Both the position numbers and the translations under genes were made by a program. Positions 20,414 through 31,001 of a stretch of DNA of 64,000 nt are shown here, piece after piece. This DNA comes from Blasia pusilla (taxonomy: Eukaryota > Marchantiophyta > Marchantiopsida > Blasiales), in the NCBI GenBank assembly GCA_050084515.1, contig CM114275.1:15066001-15130000 (forward strand), written 5' to 3'. The notes beneath the pieces were generated by a model, which was not told the origin of the DNA, did no database searches, and worked only from the letters and a program-made list of their open reading frames with translations. The stretch's first letter is position 1, and each line of letters opens with the position of its first letter.

Positions 20414-21337
20414 GTAAGTTTCCTCTTGCTGCAAACGTTGGACTCTGACGAGTTGTTTGACTCGCCACTATTTTTTGGATGTTTTTGGCCAAAAGAAACT
20501 CATCGGAGTCTGATGAGTTGCTCGACTAGTTGCTATTTTAGGAAGGTTTTGGCTGAAAGCAACTCGTCAGAGTCAGACGAGTTGCTCGATTGGCTGCTGT
20601 TTTAGGATGTTTTTGGCCGAATGCAACTCGTCGGACTCCAACAAGTAGCTCGACTGGCCGCTGTTTTAGGATGTTTTTGGCCGAAAGCAGCTCATTAGAG
20701 TCCCACGAGTTGTTCGACTCGCCGTTGTTTTAGGATGTTTTTCGCCGAATGCAACTCGTCGGAGTCCCACGAGTTGCTCAACTGGCCGTTGTTTTAGGAT
20801 GTTTTTGGCCGGAAGCAACTCGTCGAAGTCCAACGAGTTACTCCACTGGCCGCTATTTTAGGATGTGTTTGGCTGAAAGGTACTCGTCAGGGTCTGACGA
20901 GTTGTTTGACTGGCTACTATTTTTAGGGTATTTTTGGCCGAAAGCAACTCGTCAGAGTCCGACAGGTTGCATTCGCCGGCACAGGAAGGTGATCAGAGTA
21001 GGGGAGCTTGATTTCTGGCGTCAAATTGCAGCTTTAATTGAAAGTTCGCAACCTGTCGGGTTTCAAAATTTCAATTAAAGCTCCGACGGGTTGATACGTT
21101 CACTTTTCTCACGGAGACCACTCTCTGAATACAAATTATCTGACAACCCGTCGGAGTCTGACAAGTTGAAACTAGGCAATCAAAAATCTGAATGCAATCT
21201 GTTGCACACCGATGGGTTGCAAAATTTAGCTCGTAGCTACCATTCCGACCATGAGCTGTAACGACCTGTCGAAGTCCGATGGGTTGCAGGAACCCATGTA
21301 GCTTGCAAAATTTCTTATATTGAGTTTGGATGTGCAG
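20414..21337 (+). repeat. Intron with 64-bp tandem array of GANTC palindromes (copy b)
   Basis: Intron from GTAAGT (20414) to TGTGCAG (21337). From 20425 to 20975 about eight units of 64 bp repeat GGATGTTTTTGGCC plus a palindrome of the form CAACTCGTCG, GANTC, then the reverse complement arm. More palindromes follow at 21140-21170 and 21255-21285. The arms show paired changes, for example CATCGGAGTCTGATG near 20498, where both arms changed together. No coding content. Confidence 0.85.
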
Positions 21338-23344
21338 GATTGTATCCGAGGGGAATGTCACCTACCATTGGATCCAGGATTGCGATTGGGTGAAGAAAGT
21401 GCTAACGACGCACCCGGTAGAGTACAAGGGGTTCTTGGGCGACGCCCTTGTAAATGAGATGCTGGCAAGGGGGGCTCAAATAAAAAAAAGACTTGGAAAA
21501 ACACTTTTATTTCCCAAGATGCAGCCGTGACAATCCTTTGTTGGTCGAAGATACAGGCCGCCAAGAAGAGCGCTTCATTGAAGCTGGAGCGGAGGGAGAA
21601 AGTGTTTGTGTCTGAGCGTGCTAAGTTCATCCAAGGTGCAGTATTTGCAGCTACGAAGTACACTGCAAGCAAGATGCAGCACTACATCGCCATTCTCAAC
21701 CCTGAACTTGGACCCAATTTCTATAAGGAGCTGAAGGCGATAATCAAGCGCCAGTGGAAGAGGGATGAAGATTCGTAGGGTCGGATTGGGGAGAAAGTGT
21801 CTCTCGATCGCGTCCATCAATTTGACTTGTTTGGAATTTTGGAATTTAGGAGAATCCGACTGATGAAAATCAATCTCGAGGACACAGAGGCCCAAAAGAG
21901 GGCGACACACCATCCTCCGGGTGTCTATGATCCAGAGATCTCCCACTGGCTCCGTGAATGGTCATTCAAGGACGCGTTGCGGCTTCTCGAGAAGTTCATG
22001 CTCATGGGTCTCCAAGCACAGCTGAAAAGAATAGGGCCAAATCCAGAGGAAGGGTGTGCTGAAGATTTTAAACCTAGAGTGTGCTGAAGATTTTAAACTT
22101 TGGCTGGATGACATGCGGGACAAGCCCATAAAAAATCCTGGCTTCAGGTCAATGTTCAAGGATCGCATCCTCCCTCAGGCTGACCTTGATGAAGAAATAG
22201 AGACGAAGAAAAGGGATTTCGCAAAGAAAAAGCGAGATCTTCGATGCATCTCGACTAAGAGCTGCCCAACGCATGGTGTTCAAGTACCTCGTCCATTGTA
22301 AGAATGCAGGTACATGGCGAAAAATACCGGCTGCCTGCAAATTGTGGGCTTCTCCGCCTGTTGGAGAGACATTTTCCATGTATGACATGGAGATGACTCA
22401 AAGCATTTCCGATTGGGAGGTGGAGCATTGCCCGATCTGGCTGGACTTCAACGACCCTGAGGACATAACCGAGAAAAATCTACGCCTGCTCTATGATGAA
22501 GTGGCCACAGGTAGGGACGACATCCCCAATTTTGTGCAGCTTGAAGACTTTTTCAAAGGAGATGCGGAGGAGCAAGCCCTCGAGACAGCGGAGTTGGTGT
22601 CCAAGGTTGTCACCGCCAAGGACAAATCTACAGCGGGTCTCAAAGCCAAGGCAAGGGGATCAAAGAATTCCGAGGCCGAGTCTTCTCAAAGAGAGACTGA
22701 GAATTCAAGGCGAGAGGCGGAATCGTCCGGGAAAGCGGGGAGAGAGGGTCGGAACAGGTCCTTCGCAAAAAAAACTCCACTAGAGTTTGAGGTAAAAGAG
22801 ACCCCAAAAAGCCGACCGTAGACTCGGGAGAAGCGAAAGCAAGAGGCGCCAGGGTTGTCCCAGGGAGCAGACCAGGATGTGGAATACACTCCATCATCCT
22901 TGGGAAGACATAGAGAAACAACGACCCGGACAAGCGTCATCATTCACAGCACGAATCTTCTGGATGAGCTGAAAAGTTTCAATTCCCAAGTGTCGACACC
23001 CGCCATTGACAAATTGACAATGCGAGGACGGAAGCTTCAACGAAACGGACACGCTCCTTGGACGGTCCATGGAGAGGTGGCGGTGGATCTCCTCATCGCT
23101 GATTTGCCCTCAGGGTTGCGCTCATGGGACGAGAATCCGTTTGACGGTATTCCACATCACGCTCTTGTTTTCCTTTGTAGACGCTTATCTCTCTGACAGG
23201 GGTTGTTTCTTGGTTTTGACTGGAGGGAGCGAGGACGAGCTCTTCAACCTACAGTGTGTCAAGAGGTCGTTGAAGTGGAGGACGGCGCAATCGTGGGTCA
23301 TCAAGAGCAAATACCCACTCCGATCCACGACGAGTCAAATCCGG
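21338..23344 (+). pseudogene. Gene B copy b: middle region and methyltransferase motif IV half
   Basis: Large exon bounded by TGTGCAG and a donor GGTAAGG. It encodes IVSEGNVTYHWIQDCD and ILNPELGPNFYKELKAIIKR, then DFKLWLDDMRDKPIKNPGF, a MYDMEMTQSISDWEVEHCPI block and a Lys/Glu/Ser-rich spacer. The amino-methyltransferase block VDLLIADLPSGLRSWDENP lies at about 23076-23130, with AYLSDRGCFLVLTGGSEDEL after it. The motif IV position reads D-L-P-S instead of D-P-P-Y/F/W. Frameshifts occur at an A-run near 21482-21490, near 21775, near 22080 and near 23150. The roughly 500 residues between the ParB-like and methyltransferase parts have no recognised family. Confidence 0.72.
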
Positions 23345-23748
23345 GTAAGGGCTCTAAATCCATATCCAAATTGTCTTGCTCCGACGGGTTGCATCTCTGC
23401 ATGCAACCGGTCGGACTGTCTGAGCTGGAGACTTTGGTGGTGCAATCCGTCTGAAAGCAATGGATTGCAAATTTACCGCAAGTCTTCATTGGGTGAATGC
23501 AACCTGTCGGAACCCGACGGGTTGCTCATGGCAAAAAAAAAACACTAACACTTGTAAAACAACTCGTCGGACTTCGAAAGGTTGCTCCAATGTTAGGACT
23601 ATAACTAAGTTCTCTAGGGTTAAACGAAGTTCTTTGGGAACGAGTTGCACATTGTGTCACCATTCTGATAGTATGCCTTTCTTGTTGTTGCATACTGAAA
23701 TTAGCTCTTTCTTGTTGCTGATATTTTTTCCAACCTACTTATTTACAG
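23345..23748 (+). other. Gene B copy b last intron
   Basis: Donor GTAAGG directly after exon CCGG and acceptor TTATTTACAG before ATGGACC. It contains palindromes near 23375-23395, 23420-23465 and 23497-23525, and a one-sided remnant near 23560. No coding content. Confidence 0.7.
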
Positions 23749-24257
23749 ATGGACCACTCCTTTGTCTACTATTTTGTAAGGCCCGAGCACAACTTCCAAG
23801 TATTTCGGATCCTCGATCCAGTAGATCCATGCTCCAATGGGTACAGCTTAGATAGTTTATACAATCCCAGGGAATTTACATGGGAAATGGTACCCCCTTA
23901 CTTGGAGGAAGGGAAAAGTTGCCAATGCTCATGCAAACGCTCATCGAGCTCTGCTCAAGGCCGGGTGACTTGGTGTTCGACTTAGTGGGCCTTTCAGGAG
24001 CGAGTATCAGAGGCGCTTGGCAGAGTGGCAGGAACATTCTCTTCCTTGAGGGAAGGCATGAACTGTTTGACCTTTGCAAAGAGGCAAAGGTAGATTACGA
24101 CAGGCTAGTTGGGGCGTACAACTCTCCGCCGAAGCCGACAACTCCGGTTCCAGACCCACCATTGGTAGTGACACCATCGTCACTTCCCACGATTCCGAAA
24201 ATCGGGAGGGCAAGGCCGACATTAATTTTGGAAGAGCTCACGGATGATGACGAGTGA
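23749..24257 (+). pseudogene. Gene B copy b: methyltransferase C-terminal half
   Basis: The exon starts MDHSFVYYFVRPEHNFQVFR. After a frame change near 23895 it reads PLLGGREKLPMLMQTLIELC, SRPGDLVFDLVGLSGAS (about 23964-24005) and AWQSGRNILFLEG, then a Pro-rich tail ending EELTDDDE with TGA at 24255-24257. The order of a motif IV exon before a PGD-LV-D-loop exon is that of beta-class amino-methyltransferases. The loop D-L-V-G-L-S-G-A-S keeps D, S and G of the usual D-P-F-x-G-S-G-T-T. Confidence 0.75.
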
Positions 24258-24289
24258 GTTCAAAGAACTCAAGGATCCAGCTTGACTGC

Positions 24290-25353
24290 ACCGTTTTGGA
24301 GTAGGGATTTATAAGATGACGAGGCACAAGTATCCATAGAATAGATCAAATGTACAGTTCCGAGCTTCCTTCGGATGTTATAAAGGACAAGATTTTCTCA
24401 AACGATGATGGTGTTTGTAAAAGTTTGTTGAATATCTTTTTTGTTCTTGTCGATTATGATCGTCTATGTACTCTGACAGTTCATATTGCAACCCATCGGA
24501 TTGCCATGGATTGCAGTGTTCACTTTTTGACCATTGCACCTTTTCAACCACTTTCAGGAAACCTGCCGGATTCCGACAGGTTGGCTGCGTGAGTGATCGG
24601 ACTCTTTCCCTATTAGTCCAACTTTACAGGCATTCTGGCGGGCTTCTTCACTTTGGCACCTTCCCCTAGTTTCGTCAAACAAGTCTTAGGCTTCCTCTCT
24701 TCTCTAAGACATGTTGGATTCCTACTACCTGGCTGAGGACATGATGGTGTCTCCAAAGACGGAGCACATATTGATACTAGATGGGTGTCACCTTGCAGAG
24801 CGTACAAGATTTACTATCGAGGAAGGCGGTGGGACTCAAATAAGGTTACATGGGACCGTTATGGTGTACCTAGGGGGATGCCAAGGCTCTCGAATTCGCC
24901 AACATTTTCGATCCCCGTCTACAATCGGCCAGAGGAGCCACTTGTATCCCATGACATTCCTTGTGTACAGGAACTTAGGAGAGTTAGGAGTGAATTTGTA
25001 GATGACGAGGCTGAAGAAATCATAGACTAGATCAAATGTACATTTCCGAGCTTCCTTCGAATTTAATAAAGGACAAGATTTTTTCAAACGAAAATGATGT
25101 TTGTAAAAGTTTGTTGAATATTTTTTTGGACTTGTCGATTATGTTTGTCTAGCTACTCAGAATATTTATTTTGCAACCCGTCTGATTCCGACGGGTTGCA
25201 ACTTTTCACTTTTTCACCATTGCAACTTTTTAACCATTTCCAAGCAAGCTGTCAAATTCCGACATACTTTGCAACCCGTCTGATTCCGACGGGTTGCAAC
25301 TTTTCACGTTTTCACCATTTCCAAGCAAGCTGTCAAATTCCGACAGGTTGGCT
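24290..25353 (+). repeat. Tandemly duplicated 3' module of unit b
   Basis: AGATCAAATGTACAGTTCCG at 24340 and AGATCAAATGTACATTTCCG near 25028 begin two copies of a roughly 700-bp module. It includes a possible poly(A) region, GANTC palindromes (25170-25200, 25268-25298) and GGTTGGCTG. The second copy is interrupted by E1 at 25355 and continues at 33327. The same duplication exists in copy c (54120-54850), so it predates the inversion or copying event. Confidence 0.7.
24711..25030 (+). pseudogene. Gene B copy b terminal exon (exon Y)
   Basis: It encodes CRAYKIYYRGRRWDSNKVTW, DRYGVPRGMPRLSNSPTF and SIPVYNRPEEPLVSHDIP, and ends VDDEAEEIID-TAG at 25028-25030. It is almost identical to 54150-54470 in copy c, and that conservation argues it was coding. 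AATAAA at about 25065-25071 is a possible poly(A) signal. It may be an alternative last exon of gene B. No family recognised. Confidence 0.6.
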
Positions 25354-25354
25354 G

Positions 25355-26547
25355 TGTGATATCCACAATTTTGTACTTTTGAAGAAATACATCTTTTTAT
25401 TCAAAGAAGACTTGTATATACATTATGATTTTGATTATTATATATTATTATGGGAAGAAGGAGTAATCACGAAGCTCCTGGGACAAGGCAGAGAGATGGA
25501 AGATCAAGGATTTGCCTTAGAGGAGAGGGAAATGCAATAACAAAGTCTAAAGACCCAACGCAAAGCTTGGAAAAGACAACGAAGCACTATTAAGAACCTT
25601 TTTATAAAGTGCTTCACTCTTGTATGAAGCGCAAAGCACGAAGCACCTTAAACAAGAACGAAGAATGGAGCGCTGCGTCCTCAAGAAGTCCAGCGAAGCA
25701 AAACTAAGAATGACAGTGATTTCAAGCGACACACCGTTAGAACAGTTAGACTAGGAAAGGGCGCGACCCTTTGTATCAGATACATAGTTATGACAGTTTT
25801 GTTCTACGGATTCACAGGGATCGTAGGAAAAGCTAAGAGAACCATAGATCTAGGTAGTTACAAATGCTGAAGAGACACCAGCTTCATCAAGAATGCTTCA
25901 AATCTTTGGATCACTCCTACTCCATCGAGTATTTAAGAAGCAAGATAGAAGCCATAATTATCATTCTCTTACGAAGTCCATATGCTGTAGGAATGGTCCG
26001 AGCAAGGGAGTAGTACCCTCTTGAGCTTGTATACACTTTGAAGCTTTCTCATTCTTGATGGAGTAGTAAAGCAATCATTCATTCATTTTGATGTGCGATG
26101 CTTATGTTTGAGTATTCTCTTTGGGTCTGCAGAGTGAAGAGTGAATCAGGCAAACCTTTCTCATCAATGAAATAATCAACTTGAGTTGTAGGAAATCTGT
26201 TTGACAGAGAGTAGCCTACCAAAACGGATTGAGTTCCGAAAGTAGGAGAAGCCAGCTTTCATGTTGAGGTCTCTGTGAGGTTTCTTGATGTCGAGAGGAA
26301 AATCTACCTGAACATGCTATCAATTCCACTAGAGAGAATCGAGAAAAGATCCTTTGGTACTAAGAAAGATCAGCAGATATTGATAAGACATTGAATATAA
26401 CTCATACACATTTAAACACAACTATTACAACATAATTGTAATTTCGAACTCTCTTTTCATCAAACAATGATCCTCTTGGGGATCGAACTTATTAAAACGA
26501 CTATAAAATATAAACTCTTGTACATTACATATAGCAAGAAACTTTTT
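25355..26547 (+). repeat. E1 left LTR, inverted relative to the element
   Basis: It begins TGTGATATCCACAATTTTG and ends AGCAAGAAACTTTTT. It is the reverse complement of 32142-33326 over its full length, about 1.19 kb. A normal 3' LTR of this minus-strand element should be in the same orientation as the right one. Here its U5 end abuts the polypurine tract of the internal region (minus strand TTTGAGGGAGGGAG, about 26548-26565). Confidence 0.88.
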
Positions 26548-26761
26548 GTACTCCCTCCCTCAAATGTGAGTCGCCCCGGAAAACACTTCATGATGTTTCT
26601 CCTAACTCCATAAAAGTATCGTCTAAACTATCAAATTCAGGTGTAGGCGCAAAACGACCGTGAATAGTAGAAGGTTTGTTGATAATGTTGGGGGTATGAT
26701 TGCGCATTCTTTCTCGCGATTTATTAACAACTAATTTACTTCCTAGTGCTTTGTTCTGGAC

Positions 26762-27520
26762 TTAGACATCAGATGGAGTAAATAATGGTAATTCTTCAAA
26801 AGTAATCGAAAGGGTGGGCACAACTTCTGGAAGAGACTTCGTATGATTGTCGAATTGGCGCTTCCAATGTTTGTTGATATAGTCGATCTCTTCGCTCATT
26901 TGTTGTTCGAAGCTCTTGGCTGCTTCCTTGATTAACTCCTTGACATCTTCAGGGTCTAACTGCACTTCGTTGAGCAGCTTCTACTCTGCCTCCAAGACAG
27001 CGATCCTCCCTGTAACCTCTGACCACTGCGCCAGTAAGTCTTTGTTCGTTTCTTGATGTTCTTGAAGCAATTTTGAAGATTCAGCATGTTGGGTGGCTAA
27101 TTTCTTGAATTCGTTGTTAACACGATGCATCTGGTGTCGATATTGTTGAATCAAGTGCGAAGCTTCCTTGACCTGTGAAGCTAACTGATCAGCCCCACAC
27201 TCTAGGTTAATCGCCAAGCTCTCCCATTGGCGCGCGTTCCGTGCTTCGTACTGACCTTGGACTAAGTCGCTTTGAACTTTGCGAAGCGTGGTTTTCGTGT
27301 CTTCGAGTTCTTGATCCCGTAGGTGAAGTTTTGTTTCCGCCACTTTGCGTTGTAATTCATTGTCTGACAAAGCTTGGGCCCTACAGTTGAGGTCATCTAG
27401 GCCTTGTAAATACTCGTCCACCGTTGCTGTGTCGTCCAGGTGGAGAACATGTTGCAGTTGATTCATGACCAGAACAGCTAAATTCAAGAACCACACCATA
27501 TCGTTGGTTGTCTGAGACAT
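26762..27520 (-). pseudogene. E1 ORF3, coiled-coil C-terminal part
   Basis: Two frames (27520-26981 and 26965-26762) separated by one stop. A helical, Gln/Glu/Leu-rich sequence (LQGLDDLNCRAQALSDNELQ; LRDQELEDTKTTLRKVQ; SSKLLQEHQETNKDLLAQWS) predicts a long coiled coil, ending with FEELPLFTPSDV. It is nearly the same as E2 40889-41505. It lies downstream of pol and next to the 3' LTR, the position of the env-like ORF in Athila elements, but no signal peptide or transmembrane segment is evident. Confidence 0.65.
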
Positions 27521-28470
27521 GAGACAAAGTGCAGGACGGTGATCGCTAGCACGAGGCGTCTCGTCGGAGTCCTGATAAGTGGCAGGTTCTGGTTCCGAGG
27601 GTGTTTCAAAATTGACCCTGCCGCGCTTCGGTCTCGGCAGTTTGGTGAACTCCTCGGCTTTTCCTGAAGCCGAAGTATGCGGATGTTACTTTAGGGCTGC
27701 TTCGCGTGGCGGTGTGAATTCGCGGCTCCCACTAGTGACCACTCTGCTCTTTCTTGGTAAGCGGACGGGAGTGACCTACGACCAATCGAGCGCTTCGTTT
27801 GCCATCAATTCCTGCTTATGAATATATAGATGGATTAAAAAAGGAGATGAGAATGACTTCGTGCTTGGATGAAGCGCCTCCAACATTGCTCGTACGTGCC
27901 CGTCGACAAAGGAAGCGAAGTCAACTCCCGGTGCTTCGGGGTCCAAGTGCTGATTCCAAAGGATATAGCACATCCTGACGAGCTTATTTGTTAGGTAGTA
28001 AGATCAAGCGGGATAAAATAACGTCATCAAATGCTTACAAAATTATCCAAACAATGGCGGAGACAACGACGTAACGTTATAACCATTCCTGCCCAGGCGA
28101 TCAGATGTGACATAACCGAGTGCCAATAAATCTTCGTGTTTTACCAGGGCCTGGGTATCATACTCATACTCTGGAGCAGCCGGTAGCATATAAGTGGCGC
28201 GCTAGTCATCCGGTGTCCATTATTGGGGTTGAGCTCGATACCGAAGACCCTTTCTTGAGAACTTGGCTGTTGCAGTCAAGGAACGAAGCTCCCTGAGCAG
28301 TTCCCTGGACGTCAGGGTCCAATTTGATTGAAAAAAAATTACCAAAGATTGCTCCTCAAGCGCTTTGACTAACTCTAGTGACAGCTTTACTAGGGGCATG
28401 GCCGCACTTTGCAAAATGGGCGTAGAGTCTTCACAAGGCATGGCGGGCAATCAATCTCGATGCACGCCCC
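27521..28470 (-). pseudogene. E1 ORF3, N-terminal part (broken)
   Basis: MCYILWNQHLDPEAPGVDFA and SFVDGHVRAMLEALHPSTKS match E2 ORF3 (42350-41466). LVKLSLELVKALEEQSLVIF near 28220-28450 matches the region upstream of E2 ORF3. Stops and shifts break the frame. No known domain. Confidence 0.55.
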
Positions 28471-28526
28471 GCTCTGTCTGCTACGCAACTTGGTGGTGAC
28501 TCTGTCCATGAAAATACCCGCCCGGT

Positions 28527-28948
28527 TTAAACAGGTTCTTACGACATATTATCGCACGTCATAGAACTGGGTCTCATAGGCTAGGAATTGAGGAAAGACG
28601 ATGGTTTAAAATTGATAGAAGTGAACGAATTTGTAGGTTATGTGACGGAGAAAATATTGAGGATGAAGAGCATGTGTTTGTTACATGTCCAAGGTATGAA
28701 GAGATTAGACTAGCTCATAAAATAGATGTGGAGAATTTCTATTCTTTACTACAGCTTGTGCCTTATGATTTAGGTTGTTATATTAGGGACGTCATTATTC
28801 ATCGCTCAAGTGCTATAGGCTGTAGCTAGGAGAAGGTCTTAGGGATCTTTTTCAGGGTGAGTGAATGAATGACTTGTAATGTGTTTTTCAGCCTTTTGAC
28901 CCTTTGGTTCCCACGGGCTTGATCTATTTACCATTTACCATATATAGT
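28527..28948 (+). mobile_element. 5'-truncated LINE (non-LTR retrotransposon) 3' end nested in E1
   Basis: An open stretch at 28530-28829 encodes RHRTGSHRLGIEERRW, SERICRLCDGENIEDEEHVF and VTCPRYEEIRLAH, then a TAG stop. C-x2-C, H and C spacing within IEDEEHVFVTCPRY is the zinc-binding region found after the RT of many LINEs. The 3' tail ends with ATTTACCATTTACCATATA. E2 at 42680-42700 has the uninterrupted sequence, so this is an insertion on the opposite strand. The frame has no internal stop, which suggests it is recent. Confidence 0.72.
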
Positions 28949-28984
28949 CGATGCCACATGCGGGTTGTTGGTCGTGGTCTCGGG

Positions 28985-29320
28985 AGTGCAACAGTCAGGT
29001 GGGCACTTCGCGCTTCTGCGAAGCTTCAGTACTCTTGTGCTTTGCGCTTCTGCGAAGCTCCAGTACTCCCGTGCTTCGCGCTTTTGCAAAGCTTCAGTAC
29101 AGGAGCTCTCGTGCTTCGCGCTTCTGCGAAGCTCCAATACTCTCGTGCTTCGCGCTTCTGCGAAGCTTCAGTATAGGATCTCTCGTGCTTTTGCGAAGCT
29201 CCAGTACTCTCGTGCTTCGCGCTTCTGCGAAGTTTCAGTACATGAGCTCTTGCCCTTCGCGCTTCTGCAAAGCTCTAGTACTCTCGTGCTCCGCGCTTCT
29301 GCGAAGCTCTAGGCAGTTGC
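28985..29320. repeat. 34-40 bp minisatellite, about nine units, at the 3' end of pol in E1
   Basis: Repeats of CGCTTCTGCGAAGCTCCAG and TACTCTCGTGCTTCG, each holding a short palindrome (CTTCGCGCTTCTGCGAAG). Read on the minus strand it encodes ELRRSAKHESS-type repeats. In E2 (42770-42890) the same block has about three units and forms the last residues of the integrase frame. Related GCTTCG motifs also occur in the LTRs (25610-25650, 33030-33075, 49740-49910). Confidence 0.85.
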
Positions 29321-29699
29321 TCAACCCCCTTCCCTCCGGTTTAGTCCGGATAGGGTGGCGGCTCATGATAGCGCCAAACATGCATCCCATTGACGCGAGT
29401 CGGGAGTGCTTCACCTTGTAAGGTCCCCAACTGTAGTGATTTGTTGTCATATATGGCCAATACTTGGTAGGGTCCCATCCAGTTCAATTTTAACTTTCCG
29501 GAGAACTTTATCCGATGGTTATCATACAACAGCACCAGATCCCTAGTGCTTATAGATTGCGGCCGGAGATGTCAATCGTAACGTTGTTTGCATTCATCTT
29601 GTACATGCTTTGTCTGGCGTAGAGCCAAGGTGCGGGCTTCCTCCAACGCGACTAAGGTCTCATTTCTTCCCTGGGAAACCTCGGCGGCCGCCTCCATTC
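29321..29699 (-). pseudogene. E1 integrase C-terminal remnant
   Basis: KFSGKLKLNWMGPYQVLAIY and NSRVNGMHVWRYH-like residues match the C-terminal integrase domain of E2 (GKLKLNWMGPYRVLAIYDNG). Upstream it reads only as far as the ALEEA-type block and then joins gag sequence at about 29700. About 3.4 kb of pol (E2 about 43265-46640) is absent. The remnant is followed by the minisatellite. Confidence 0.7.
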
Positions 29700-31001
29700 T
29701 CGTTCTTGGTCCTCGATATCCTGATGGAAGTACTTAGGGTGACTTCGATCGATGGCCAGGTCAACATCTCCTTTTAGGATGGCCTTCCCGGCGCGGAAGG
29801 CGTCGACACTTTTCGTCTTGGGGTCCTTAACTTTGCGCGAAGACGAAGCACCTTTCCTTGCCTTGGGGGTCTCCGCGGGTTGATTCTTGGACCTCGTGGT
29901 GACAGCCAGCACGGTTTCTTGGAACTCCTTGGGTCAGTCCGATGATTCTTCGGCGGCCGCTCTATTCAAGTCTTCCTCACTAATAGTGACTCTCCTTGGC
30001 CTGGGGGACCCTAACTCTTCCACTCGGACAAGTTGCACATTTACATCATTCTTGGACTTTGGTTGGGCTGCTGGGGTGTTGACATATTTTGCCAACAACC
30101 GCGGAACCTTGGGCTCCGGGCATTCCACTGCAATGTGCCCGCCCTTCTTGCAATTTCCGCACAAGGGATTGAGTCCTACCGGCCGCTTTGGGTTTGGGCA
30201 ATTATTAGCCCAATGGTCAGTTGCACTGCAATTATAACAACAATTCCTTTTATGGGTAGCGTGAAGGCCGCCGCGCCCATAATCTGTCTTAGGGGTCTCT
30301 GTTCCCCGTATTCCGGAGGCACATATCGGGTGATCCAACTTCATCCTAGATTTGGTGGTGGCACAGCTTGGATTGCATAGCATCCTTCCCACTGTTCGGG
30401 TTCATACCACCCTTCTTCTGTAGTGGGATCTTCCTGGATCCAACATAAATCCCACTGAGTATGGCATTCCTGGAAAGTATGCCCTTGGAATCCGCAGGTA
30501 CTGCACCAGATGTTGGGCCTCATCAGACCTGGTCTTCTTTTGGGGTCCTTTTGGGCCGTCAGATGTACCTTCAATTCTGCCATTTGCTTACTAAGCTCTT
30601 CCATGGCCGACTTGCCGGCCTTCCTTGCTGTCCCCCTCACTGGACTTTCCAACCGCTGGTGAAGGTGCTTTGTGGGGTCGGGTTTTCCTTCGGTGCTTAT
30701 GAGAGTGGTGGCGCGTGCTTTTTCTTTTCCGTTTAGATTTTAAATCTTTTTCAGAGTCCGAGGACTCTGAAGTATCCCCCATAGAGGATTCGGTGTCTGT
30801 GGAAGACGCTTCGTCCTCCAATGAAGCACTAGTTTGCGACGAACCTCGTCGTTGGTGACGTCGTCTTCGTGCTTTACGGGACTTCCCTGAGGCTTTGTAC
30901 GCCTCTGCCGAGGCTATGACTGCTTCCAGGAAATCTCGTTGGCCTCGCCGGCAGTACCGGTCCATTTCTTTGGATAGTCTTGACACGAACCAATCTACCA
31001 A
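29652..31001 (-). pseudogene. E1 gag nucleocapsid region with three CCHC knuckles
   Basis: Overlapping frames on the minus strand. The first holds the end of the capsid (VDWFVSRLSKEMDRYCRRGQ) and a Ser/Arg/Lys-rich tail (RKARRRRHQRRGSS). Next comes knuckle WCSTCGFQGHTFQEC (about 30500), then CYNCSATDHWANNC and CGNCKKGGHIAVEC (about 30140-30250), all C-x2-C-x4-H-x4-C. A basic linker follows (KARKGASSSRKVKDPKTKSV). Several frameshifts join the segments. Confidence 0.75.
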
